Assembly (NCBI RefSeq): GCF_003253705.1
Contig: NZ_QKYU01000003.1
Location: 178,342 to 242,341 of the forward strand
Source: Humitalea rosea
GTDB lineage: Bacteria > Pseudomonadota > Alphaproteobacteria > Acetobacterales > Acetobacteraceae
Length of the DNA stretch: 64,000 nucleotides
Direction of reading: 5' to 3'
The notes under the pieces: generated by a model
Told to the model about the DNA's origin: nothing
The model's database searches: none
What the model saw: the letters and a program-made list of their open reading frames with translations, nothing else
Part shown: piece by piece, positions 49,060-56,124 of the stretch
Layout: each line of letters opens with the position of its first letter
How positions within the stretch are numbered: the stretch's first letter is position 1
Translations under genes and position numbers: made by a program

Positions 49060-50346
49060 TCACGCCGCCCGCAGGGCCTTCGCTGCTCTCGGCCACGGCC
49101 CATCCCACATTTCTTCCGCCCTGACCGCCTGGCGCAGCGCGGCCGCGATGCGGCGCATGTCGGCCTCCGTCGTCCAGGGCGAATTGCCAATGGTCAGCGT
49201 GCGGGCCGCGAGGTCGGCGGCGGCGGGGCAGGGGACGGGCGGCACCATGCCGCGCAGCTCCGCGTAATCCGGCAGCGCATGGATGAACAGGCGGGAGACG
49301 CCCAGACCGGAGGTCCATAGCGCCGCCATCGCCCTGGCCTGGCTGGCCCGGTCCGGCATCCGCAGCAGCAGCACCGGCCAGGTGCCCTGCTCCCCCGGCC
49401 GGTCGTCGAAGATGTGCAGCCCCTCCACCCCCGCCAGAAGCGCGCGCCAGCGCTCGGCCCGCCGCGCCGCTTCGGCCAGAAAGCCCGGCAGGCGCGGCAA
49501 GGCGCGGGCGCCCACGCGCTGCCGCCAGCCGCCCAGGGCGTGCAGCGGGACAGGCCCGGTGAAGCGGTCGCCCACCGCGCCCACCGCATCCCCGCTGCGC
49601 AGCGCGGCACGCAGCGGCAGCCCATAGGCCAGCGGCAGCAGGCCCGGTCGGTACAGCGCCGCGGTGCCGGCCAGTTGCGCGCAGCGCAGCGCCTCCAGCC
49701 AGGGATCGCGTCGCAGCAGGGCCGCGGCGGTCTGGTGCAGCGCCTGGCGCAGCGCGGCATCCCGCGCATGCAACAGCCCACCCTCGTACAGCGTCAGCCC
49801 CTTGCCGACGGCCAGGCTGAACAGGCCGATATCGCCCTCGGCGCCGACCGCCCCGCGCGACGTGCGGGCGCCGAAGGCCTGGGCGGCATCCTCGATCACC
49901 CAGGCGCCGGCGGCGCGGGCCAGGGCCAGCACCTGCGGCACATCCGCCACGCGCCCGGCCAGATGTGTCGGCAGCACCGCCAGCGTGTCGGAGTCCAGCA
50001 GCCGTGCCAGGGCGTCGGGCGCCATGTCCAACCCACCGGGCACCAGATCGCAGGGCACCAGCTCCAGCCCGCATTGCGCCACCGCCAGCGCGACGAGCGG
50101 GCAGGTGAAGGCCGGCACCACCACGCGCCGCCGCCTGCTCGCCTGGCGCAGCGTGGTCAGCGCCACCACCAGCGCCGCGGTGCCGGAACAGACGGGCAGC
50201 AGCGCCTCCACGTCCAGGAAGGCGGCGGTGTCCCGGGCGAAGGCCTGCGCCCCGCCCGGCGGCGCAGGGCCGAACAGATCGGCCCAGCGCAGCGGCAGGC
50301 CCGCGGTCGGCGGCAATTCGCGGAAGCGCAGGTCAGGCCGGCCCAT
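49060..50346 (-). CDS. DegT/DnrJ/EryC1/StrS-family aminotransferase
   Basis: PLP-dependent aminotransferase of the sugar-aminotransferase (ArnB/StrS) superfamily, 428 residues. The PLP-binding lysine is Lys182 in FSLAVGKGLTLYEGG. VCSGTAALVVAL near residue 52 binds phosphate, and WVIEDAAQAFGA near 150 carries the pyridine-nitrogen aspartate. Family members transfer amino groups to keto-sugars or related carbonyls. It overlaps the preceding half-transporter gene by 14 bp and is last in the leftward arm of the sigma-54-linked cluster. The substrate is unknown. Confidence 0.88.
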   Translation of the reverse strand: MGRPDLRFRELPPTAGLPLRWADLFGPAPPGGAQAFARDTAAFLDVEALLPVCSGTAALVVALTTLRQASRRRRVVVPAFTCPLVALAVAQCGLELVPCDLVPGGLDMAPDALARLLDSDTLAVLPTHLAGRVADVPQVLALARAAGAWVIEDAAQAFGARTSRGAVGAEGDIGLFSLAVGKGLTLYEGGLLHARDAALRQALHQTAAALLRRDPWLEALRCAQLAGTAALYRPGLLPLAYGLPLRAALRSGDAVGAVGDRFTGPVPLHALGGWRQRVGARALPRLPGFLAEAARRAERWRALLAGVEGLHIFDDRPGEQGTWPVLLLRMPDRASQARAMAALWTSGLGVSRLFIHALPDYAELRGMVPPVPCPAAADLAARTLTIGNSPWTTEADMRRIAAALRQAVRAEEMWDGPWPRAAKALRAA

Positions 50347-50710
50347 GCGCCTCGTCCGCCGCGAGGCACAGGATGCCGCCCAGTATGGCCAGCGCGCCGC
50401 AGAGCCGCACCCAGCTGAACTCCTCCCCGAACAACAGCATGGCGATGGGCATGATCGCCACCACCTCCAGATGCGAGGCCGCGAAGGCCGGCCCGATGGG
50501 GGCGTGCCTCAGCAGCGCCATCCAGGTGAAGAAGGCGCCGACATAGCCGAGCATCGCGACATAGATCGGCGGATGCGCCGCCACCCGCAGCAGCCAGGCC
50601 GCATCCGCCGCCAGCGGCTCGGCCGCCAGCGCCGCGTATTTGAAGCCGAGCTGGGCTGCGATGTCGAAGCCGAGCAGCAGCAGGAAGCCGAACACGATGC
50701 CGCGTCGCAT
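50333..50710 (-). CDS. EamA/SMR-like half-transporter, ArnE/F-like (subunit 2)
   Basis: A 125-residue membrane protein with four helices, half an EamA permease. Helix 1 contains FDIAAQLGFKYAA near residues 15-27, resembling the GQL-x-x-K-x-A motif of ArnE/ArnF flippase subunits, with an acidic residue (Asp16) at the usual Glu position of SMR pumps. It directly follows a similar gene (start overlapping its stop) and overlaps the DegT aminotransferase. The two likely form an asymmetric heterodimer. The cargo is inferred at most to be a lipid-linked or amphipathic amine. Confidence 0.82.
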   Translation of the reverse strand: MRRGIVFGFLLLLGFDIAAQLGFKYAALAAEPLAADAAWLLRVAAHPPIYVAMLGYVGAFFTWMALLRHAPIGPAFAASHLEVVAIMPIAMLLFGEEFSWVRLCGALAILGGILCLAADEAHGPA

Positions 50711-51063
50711 CAGCCCGCCGCCCCAACGATGCCGACGCCAACTGCGATCAGCAGGATTCCGCCGACGCGCAACGGCGAGAACCGCTCGGCGAAGAGCATC
50801 CGTCCCGCCACCATGATGGCGACGATGTTGATGGAGCCGAGCAGCACGGCGCGCGACAGCGGCACCACCGACAGGAAGCCGAGCCAGGCGAGGAATTCGC
50901 CGAGATAGCAGACGATGCCGAGCCACAGCGCCGGCCGCGCCGCCATGGCTCGCCAGCGCGCAAGCCCGTCGCCCGGTGCCATCGCCGCGGATTTGAAGGC
51001 CAGCTGCCCGCCGGTATCCAGCGCGATGTTCAGCAGCCACAGCACGACGACGGTGGCGGTCAT
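50710..51063 (-). CDS. EamA/SMR-like half-transporter, ArnE/F-like (subunit 1)
   Basis: A 117-residue four-helix membrane protein, paired with the next gene. Helix 1 has ALDTGGQLAFKSAA near residues 13-26 (Asp15), the same pattern as its partner. The C-terminal PLRVGGILLIAVGVGIVGAAG is a typical last EamA helix. The ATG at 51063 overlaps the MipA/OmpV stop (ATGA); its own stop overlaps the partner start. Sequence divergence between the two halves fits an antiparallel heterodimer as known for ArnE/ArnF. Confidence 0.82.
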   Translation of the reverse strand: MTATVVVLWLLNIALDTGGQLAFKSAAMAPGDGLARWRAMAARPALWLGIVCYLGEFLAWLGFLSVVPLSRAVLLGSINIVAIMVAGRMLFAERFSPLRVGGILLIAVGVGIVGAAG

Positions 51064-51938
51064 CGGGCCGGGCCCCAGGGCGTGAACACCAGGAAGGCCC
51101 CGCCCGAAAGCTGCTCCCGCGCGCCGCCGCCGCGGACGATGGGGGAAGCCGCCGCATCCCCCACCAGCCGCCCCCATTGCACGAAGCCGCGCAGCGACCA
51201 GCCCGCCGCCAGGGGCAGGGAGGCGAAGCCCTCGATCCCCGCCATGCCGGCCCCGGCACGCGGGGAGAAGGCGGCAAGGCCGGTGGCGGCCGATTGCGCG
51301 GCATCCACCCCGAAGTCCCGGCGCAGCCCGGCGCGGTCGGCCAGTTGCACGAAGGGCCCGATCTCGAAGCCCTGCTGCCGCGCCGGGTCGCCGATCGGGA
51401 TGCCGAGCGTCAGCCGGCTTTCCAGCGCGGCACCGCCGCCACCACGCGTGGCATCCTGCACGGCGATGGTGTCCAGCGTCAGCGGCCCGGCCTCATAGGT
51501 GACGTAGCCGCCGAGTTCGACCGTGTCCCCGAGCCCACCCAGCCCGCGCAGCCGCGCCGGCAGGTCATGCACGGACCGGCCGGCGCTGTAGCGCCCGAAG
51601 GCGCCGGCGCTGAGCCCACCCAAATTCAGCCCCTCCAGATGCAGCAGCCGCAGCCGCACGCCGTCCAGCGAGTCGACCTCCAGCGCCTCGCCGATCGAAC
51701 CGCTGACATAGGGCGACGGCGACAGCCGCACGGCCCCGCCGCCGCGATAGGCGGGGCTCGCCGCGACGCCGCCGCCGAGGGACAGCGACAGCGCCGGCAG
51801 GGCATCTTCCGCGTGCGCCGGCAGGGCATCTTCCGCGTGCGCCGGCAGGGCATCTTCCGCGTGCGCCGGCAGGGCATCTTCCGCGTGCGCCGGCACGACG
51901 GCCAGCAGGGCCAGCAGAAGCGTCGCGCGCGGCAGCAT
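51060..51938 (-). CDS. MipA/OmpV-family outer-membrane protein
   Basis: A 292-residue outer-membrane beta-barrel of the MipA/OmpV type. The signal peptide (PRATLLLALLAVVPAHA) runs into four exact copies of an eight-residue EDALPAHA unit, from a 24-bp repeat, so several AHA cleavage sites exist in a row. The mature barrel begins LSLGGGVAASPAYRGGG, the family's first strand, and ends with a terminal aromatic-containing strand (FLVFTPWGPAR). It starts 11 bp after the HemL-like gene and overlaps the half-transporter. MipA-type proteins often accompany envelope-stress or modification systems. Confidence 0.88.
   Translation of the reverse strand: MLPRATLLLALLAVVPAHAEDALPAHAEDALPAHAEDALPAHAEDALPALSLSLGGGVAASPAYRGGGAVRLSPSPYVSGSIGEALEVDSLDGVRLRLLHLEGLNLGGLSAGAFGRYSAGRSVHDLPARLRGLGGLGDTVELGGYVTYEAGPLTLDTIAVQDATRGGGGAALESRLTLGIPIGDPARQQGFEIGPFVQLADRAGLRRDFGVDAAQSAATGLAAFSPRAGAGMAGIEGFASLPLAAGWSLRGFVQWGRLVGDAAASPIVRGGGAREQLSGGAFLVFTPWGPAR
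51793..51888 (-). repeat. Four exact 24-bp tandem repeats at a signal-peptide cleavage site
   Basis: GCCGGCAGGGCATCTTCC plus GCGTGC (plus-strand unit) is repeated exactly at 51793, 51817, 51841 and 51865, with a partial copy after 51888. It encodes AHAEDALP repeats at the signal/mature junction of the MipA/OmpV protein. Copy-number change keeps frame. Confidence 0.97.
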
Positions 51939-51949
51939 CGCCTGCCGGG

Positions 51950-53293
51950 TCAGGACACCAGCATCTCGGTCAGCGTCGCCCGCGCCGCCGCCAGGGTCTG
52001 GTCCACATCCGCCTCGGTATGCGCGAAGGAGACGAACAGGTTCTCATAGGCGCCGGGGTGGAACAGCACGCCGCGGTTCAGCATGCCTTCCCACCACAGC
52101 CGGAAGGCGGCGTGGTCGGCATGGCGCGCGGCGTCGCGGTAGTTGCGGATCGGCCGGTCGGCGAACCAGATCTGGAACACCGGCCCCAGCCCGACGACAT
52201 GGGCCGGCACGCGCAGGTCCTGCACCATCCGCTCCAGCCCTTCGCGCAGCCGGTCCGAGACGGCGTAGAGCCGTTCATACATGCCGGGCCTGGCCAGTTC
52301 GTCGAGCGCCGCATTGGCGGCGGAGATGGCGATGCCATTGGCGTTGTAGGTGCCGGCGATCGAGACCCGCCCCTGTTCCACCAGCGCCATGATGTCGGCC
52401 CGCCCGCCCATGGCCGCCACCGGGAAGCCGCCACCGAGGCCCTTGGCGAAGATCGAGAGGTCCGGCGTGATGCCGTAATGCCCCTGCGCGCCGCCGAGCG
52501 CGATGCGGAAACCCGTGATCACCTCATCAAGGATCAGCAGCACGCCATGCTTGCGCGTCAGCGCGCGCATCGCTTCCAGGTAGCCGGGCTCGGGCAGGAT
52601 GCAGCCGGTGTTGCACATGATCGGCTCGCTGAGCACGGCGGCGATGTCGTCGCCCTCGCGTTCCAGCGCGTCGCGCAGCGCGGTCACATCGTTCCAGGGC
52701 AGGATGATCAGCGTCTCGTCGATGCCGGCGGGCAGGCCCGGGCCCTGCGGCACGGGGCGCGGCGCATGGTCGCTGCCGGCCTTGGCGATGTCGGGGTGCT
52801 TGCTCCAGTACACGCTGTCGGAAAAGCCGTGGTACATGCCCTCGAAGCGGATGATCTTGCGGCGGCCGGTGAAGGCGCGCGCGAGGCGCACGGTATAGAG
52901 CACCGCTTCCGTCCCGGTGTTGCACAGCCGGACCCGTTGCACGCTCGGCACCGCGGCGATGATCTTCTCCGCCAGTGTGGTTTCGTCCGCCGTCGGCAGC
53001 GCGAAGACCGTGCCGCGCTGTTCGATGAACGCCACCACCGCGCGCGTCACCGCCGGCGGCCGATGGCCCAGCAGCATGGGGCCGAGGCCCAGCAGGTAGT
53101 CGATGTACTCATTGCCATCGACGTCGGTCAGGCGGGAGCCGGTGCCGCTCTGCGCGAAGATCGGGTAGGGGTCCCAGCCCGCCCAGGTGGCGCGCGCGGT
53201 GCTGTTCACACCGCCCGGGATCACCTTGCGTGCGGTCTCGAACAAGGCTGCGCTGCGGCGGCTGCGGTCTGGTTGCTGGTAGTGCATGGTCAT
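51950..53293 (-). CDS. Class III aminotransferase, glutamate-1-semialdehyde aminomutase-like
   Basis: PLP enzyme resembling HemL, 447 residues. FETARKVIPGGVNSTARA is the HemL-type N-terminus, DEVITGFR (residues 256-263) supplies the PLP-nitrogen aspartate, and Lys284 in IFAKGLGGGFP is the Schiff-base lysine. Alphaproteobacteria make aminolevulinate from glycine by HemA, so tetrapyrrole synthesis is unlikely; an amine-transfer or aminomutase step in a dedicated pathway is more plausible. It is the first gene of the leftward arm; a weak sigma-54-like site lies at 53356-53370. Confidence 0.85.
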   Translation of the reverse strand: MTMHYQQPDRSRRSAALFETARKVIPGGVNSTARATWAGWDPYPIFAQSGTGSRLTDVDGNEYIDYLLGLGPMLLGHRPPAVTRAVVAFIEQRGTVFALPTADETTLAEKIIAAVPSVQRVRLCNTGTEAVLYTVRLARAFTGRRKIIRFEGMYHGFSDSVYWSKHPDIAKAGSDHAPRPVPQGPGLPAGIDETLIILPWNDVTALRDALEREGDDIAAVLSEPIMCNTGCILPEPGYLEAMRALTRKHGVLLILDEVITGFRIALGGAQGHYGITPDLSIFAKGLGGGFPVAAMGGRADIMALVEQGRVSIAGTYNANGIAISAANAALDELARPGMYERLYAVSDRLREGLERMVQDLRVPAHVVGLGPVFQIWFADRPIRNYRDAARHADHAAFRLWWEGMLNRGVLFHPGAYENLFVSFAHTEADVDQTLAAARATLTEMLVS

Positions 53294-53355
53294 GGGTGCG
53301 CCCGTGTCCGATGGTGAACATCCGGCCGGGAGAGTCCCGGCGCCCCACCGTCACT

Positions 53356-53370
53356 GCATGCGCTGTTCCA
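53356..53370 (-). promoter_or_regulatory. Weak sigma-54-like site for the leftward arm
   Basis: The minus strand reads TGGAACAGCGCATGC: the GG and GC dinucleotides have correct spacing, but three other consensus bases differ. It would start transcription near 53344, about 50 nt before the HemL-like start. Tentative. Confidence 0.3.
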
Positions 53371-53566
53371 CATGGCTGCGCGTCCATGCGCCACCGCCGC
53401 TTCGGGGCCTGGGCCTGGACGGCTGCGGGTTTCCGCCCGCGGCTGTCGCGCCGGCCCGCGCCCAGCCGCCGCCGGCCGCCCCCCCGATTGCGGGTGGAGC
53501 TACAAATTTTGGAGGAAGCCCGGCGCCGATCCGCCGGAAAACCCCGACTTTCCAGGGGGCGGCGGC

Positions 53567-53582
53567 TGGCGCGGGGCTTGCT
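53567..53582 (+). promoter_or_regulatory. Sigma-54 promoter of the rightward arm
   Basis: TGGCGCGGGGCTTGCT matches TGGCACG-N4-TTGCW with one substitution (A to G at the fifth base) and exact GG-GC spacing. The transcript would begin near 53593, 29 nt before the chosen TTG start. The operon it drives encodes an NtrC-type activator as its last gene, which makes the match more credible. Confidence 0.65.
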
Positions 53583-53621
53583 GTGCAGGGGGGCAGACCC
53601 CTTTCTCCGGACACCGCCCCC

Positions 53622-54335
53622 TTGTCACACGCACCGCGCCTGTTCATCGATTTCGACGGCACGATCTCCGCCGAGGACACGACGGACCAGATCCTGGCCC
53701 GCTTCGCCGGGCCGGGCTGGCTGGAGATCGAAGCCGCCTGGGCGCGGGGCGAGATCGGCTCCCGCGAATGCATGGCCCGCCAGGTGGACCTGCTGCGCGT
53801 CACCCCGCAGGCGCTGGACGCCTTCGTCGCGACCCTGCCGCTGGACCCGGGCTTCGAGGGCTTCGCGCAGCTTTGCGCCAGCCGCGGCCTGGCCTTCACC
53901 GTCCTGTCGGATGGGCTGGACCGGGTGGCGCAGGGCGCGCTGCGGCGCATCGGCCTGCGCGCCACCGTCGTCTCCAACCATCTGGGCGCCAGCGGTTGGC
54001 AGCGATGGCGCCTGGGCTTCCCGAACGCGCGCAACGACTGCCGCAGCGCCGCGGGCAATTGCAAATGCCGGCCCCTGGCGGCGCAATGGCAGGGGGAGTT
54101 GGGCCCGAGCATCCTGATCGGCGATGGCCGGTCCGATTTCTGCGGCGCGGCCGAGGCGGATGTCGTCTTCGCCAAGGGCCGGCTTGCCGCGCATTGCCGG
54201 GAGCGCGGCATCCCCCATGTCGCCTTCACGGGCTTCACCGACCTGACCCCGCTCTTCCTGCGCTGGCTGGACGGCGAAGCGCTGCCCGCGCGCGCCCCCG
54301 CCGCCGCCCCGGCCGAAGCGGCGCATGCGGGATGA
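53622..54335 (+). CDS. MtnX-like HAD-IB phosphatase
   Basis: Haloacid-dehalogenase-fold phosphatase, 237 residues. Motif I is RLFIDFDGTISAEDTTDQIL near residue 6-25 (nucleophile in DFDGT), motif II is VLSDGLDRV near 88, and motif IV is ILIGDGRSDFCGAAE near 162. It resembles MtnX/phosphoserine-phosphatase-like enzymes; the substrate is not known. The TTG at 53622 is chosen because the predicted sigma-54 transcript starts near 53593, downstream of an alternative GTG at 53583. The next gene overlaps by ATGA, and the whole rightward arm is coupled. Confidence 0.82.
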   Translation: MSHAPRLFIDFDGTISAEDTTDQILARFAGPGWLEIEAAWARGEIGSRECMARQVDLLRVTPQALDAFVATLPLDPGFEGFAQLCASRGLAFTVLSDGLDRVAQGALRRIGLRATVVSNHLGASGWQRWRLGFPNARNDCRSAAGNCKCRPLAAQWQGELGPSILIGDGRSDFCGAAEADVVFAKGRLAAHCRERGIPHVAFTGFTDLTPLFLRWLDGEALPARAPAAAPAEAAHAG

Positions 54336-55267
54336 CGGGAACGCGCTGCCTGGTGCTGGATCTGGACGGTTCGCTGCCCGGCCAGCCGGCCTTGCGCCGC
54401 CGGCTGGAGGCCGGGGCGGCGACGCTGGTGCCGGCCACCGACCTGGCCGCGCGGCTGCGCATCCTGGCCGACCCCGCCGCCTTGGCGGCGCTGCGGCAGC
54501 GGATCGCTGTGGCCTTCCCCGTCGCCGGGGGCCCGCCGCCGGTGGTGTTCTACGGCTCCGGCGATTTCCACCATCTGGCGGCGCTGTTCCTCGGCGCGCT
54601 GCCGGGGCCGCTGACGGTGCTGCACATCGACAACCACCCGGACTGGACGCGCTTTCCCGCCACCCTGAACTGCGGCGCCTGGGTCTGCCGCGCGCTGGAG
54701 CTGCCGCAGGTGCAGCGCGTGATCACCATCGGCCCGGCCAGCGATGATTTCGTCCGGCCGGAATGGAAATTCGCCAATTTGGCGGCGATCCGCCAGGGCC
54801 GCCTTGAGGTCCACCCGTTCCGCGCCGCGCCGAGCCGGCTCTGGGGGCGCGCCGTGGAGGCACCGGGCTGCCATACCGAGGCCGGCCGCCTGGTCTGGCA
54901 CGAGCTGGCGGCGACACCCTGGTCGGCGTTCGTGCGCGCGCTGGACGCGCGGCTGCCCGCCACGCCCTTCTGGGTCTCCTTCGACAAGGATGCGCTGACG
55001 GCGGAGGAGGCGGTGACCAACTGGGACCAGGGTGCCCTGCGGCTCGACGATGTGCTGGCGCTGGTCGCGCGGCTCGGCCGCCGTCGGCGCTGGCTGGGGA
55101 TGGATGTCTGTGGCGATTATTCCCCGCCGGTCTTCCCCGATCCGCTCCGCGCCATGCTGTCGGCCATCGACCGCCCGGGCCTGCCGCGGCCGCCGCCCGG
55201 CCATGCCGCCGCGGTGAACGACCGGACGAATGCCCGGATCCTGGATGCCGTGGAGGGATGGGCATGA
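54332..55267 (+). CDS. Arginase/ureohydrolase-fold family protein
   Basis: A 311-residue protein with the ureohydrolase fold. Candidate metal ligands in order are His in YGSGDFHHLAAL near residue 75, Asp-His-Asp in HIDNHPDW near 94, and the Asp pair in VSFDKDALT near 215. This pattern parallels arginase/agmatinase, although DAHxD is DNHPD and the usual glycine-rich entry motif is altered, so amidine or guanidine hydrolysis cannot be assumed. It is translationally coupled to the phosphatase upstream (ATGA) and to the hydrolase downstream. Confidence 0.75.
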   Translation: MTGTRCLVLDLDGSLPGQPALRRRLEAGAATLVPATDLAARLRILADPAALAALRQRIAVAFPVAGGPPPVVFYGSGDFHHLAALFLGALPGPLTVLHIDNHPDWTRFPATLNCGAWVCRALELPQVQRVITIGPASDDFVRPEWKFANLAAIRQGRLEVHPFRAAPSRLWGRAVEAPGCHTEAGRLVWHELAATPWSAFVRALDARLPATPFWVSFDKDALTAEEAVTNWDQGALRLDDVLALVARLGRRRRWLGMDVCGDYSPPVFPDPLRAMLSAIDRPGLPRPPPGHAAAVNDRTNARILDAVEGWA

Positions 55268-56115
55268 TGCCGGTGGACCGCTCCTTCCTGCTGCGCGCGG
55301 ATGAGGGCGCGGGCCCACGGGTGGGGATGCTGCTGGTGCATGGGCTGGGCGGCACGCCGGTGGAGATGAAGAGCCTCGCCCGCAGCCTGCGCGATGCCGG
55401 CACCACGGTGCTAGCCTGCCAATTGGCCGGCCATTGCGGCACGGCGGATGATCTGCGGGCGACGCGCTGGGAGGATTGGCACGCCAGCGTCGAGGACGGC
55501 CTGGCGCGGCTGGAGGCCGAATGCGACATCGTCGTGGTCGGCGGGCTGTCGATGGGCGGGTTGCTGGCGGCGCGGCTGGCCTGGGCGCATCCCGCGCGGG
55601 TCGCCGGGCTCGTGATGCTGGCGCCGACGCTGTGGTACGACGGCTGGTCCATCCCCTGGTACAGCTTCCTGCTGAAGCTGCTGATCGACACGCCGGTCGG
55701 CCAGCGCTTCGAATTCGCCGAACGCCCGCCCTATGGCGTGAAGGACGAGCGCATCCGCCGGCTGGTGCTGGCGGCGATGCAGCGCGGCGACAGCGGCAAT
55801 GCCGGGCTGCTGGCAACGCCTTCGCAGGTGATCCGCCAGATGTGGTCCCTGGCCGCCCTGGTGAAGCGCATCCTGCCGGCCATCCGCCAGCCCGCGCTGC
55901 TGGTGCATGCGCGGCAGGACGACATCGCCGGCCTGTCCAACACGCTGCACCTGCAACGCCATCTGGGCGGCCGGGTGGACGTGCTGGTGCTGGAGGATTC
56001 CTATCATCTGGTCACGGTGGACCGGCAGCGCGGGCTGGTCAGCCGCAGGGTCGCCGGCTTCCTGGAGGGGCTGCGGGACGAGGCGGCCCGCCCGCAGCCC
56101 GCTCTGGTCGCCTGA
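55264..56115 (+). CDS. Alpha/beta hydrolase, carboxylesterase/lipase-like
   Basis: Serine hydrolase, 283 residues. The oxyanion loop is LLVHGLGGTPVEM near residue 25, the nucleophile is in VGGLSMGGLLAARL near residue 98, and the acid and base lie in HARQDDIAG near 218 and DSYHLVTVD near 245. It resembles Est30 and monoacylglycerol lipases, so an ester or lipid substrate is likely. No signal peptide is visible. The ATG at 55264 has GGAGGG at spacing 6 and overlaps the upstream stop; an ATG at 55258 is the alternative. Confidence 0.88.
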   Translation: MMPVDRSFLLRADEGAGPRVGMLLVHGLGGTPVEMKSLARSLRDAGTTVLACQLAGHCGTADDLRATRWEDWHASVEDGLARLEAECDIVVVGGLSMGGLLAARLAWAHPARVAGLVMLAPTLWYDGWSIPWYSFLLKLLIDTPVGQRFEFAERPPYGVKDERIRRLVLAAMQRGDSGNAGLLATPSQVIRQMWSLAALVKRILPAIRQPALLVHARQDDIAGLSNTLHLQRHLGGRVDVLVLEDSYHLVTVDRQRGLVSRRVAGFLEGLRDEAARPQPALVA

Positions 56116-56124
56116 GGTGCCGCG

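Larger units (their letters stand above)
53294..53621. other. Divergent intergenic region of the sigma-54 cluster
   Basis: This 328-bp region separates the leftward and rightward arms. I see no gene in it: the long open frame running through has proline/alanine-rich, non-family sequence. It holds the near-consensus sigma-54 promoter (53567-53582, rightward), a weaker match for the leftward arm (53356-53370), and an AT-rich patch near 53499-53513 that could help bending. Its size allows enhancer sites for the NtrC-type regulator. Confidence 0.6.

Noticed and set aside
51793..51888. CRISPR-like direct repeats
   Set aside because: The repeats are contiguous without spacers, coding, and only four copies; no cas genes are present.
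53286..53621. N-terminal extension of the HAD phosphatase to an upstream ATG (53286) or GTG (53583)
   Set aside because: The sequence before DFDGT is low-complexity and unlike the family, and the predicted sigma-54 transcript would begin downstream of both starts.
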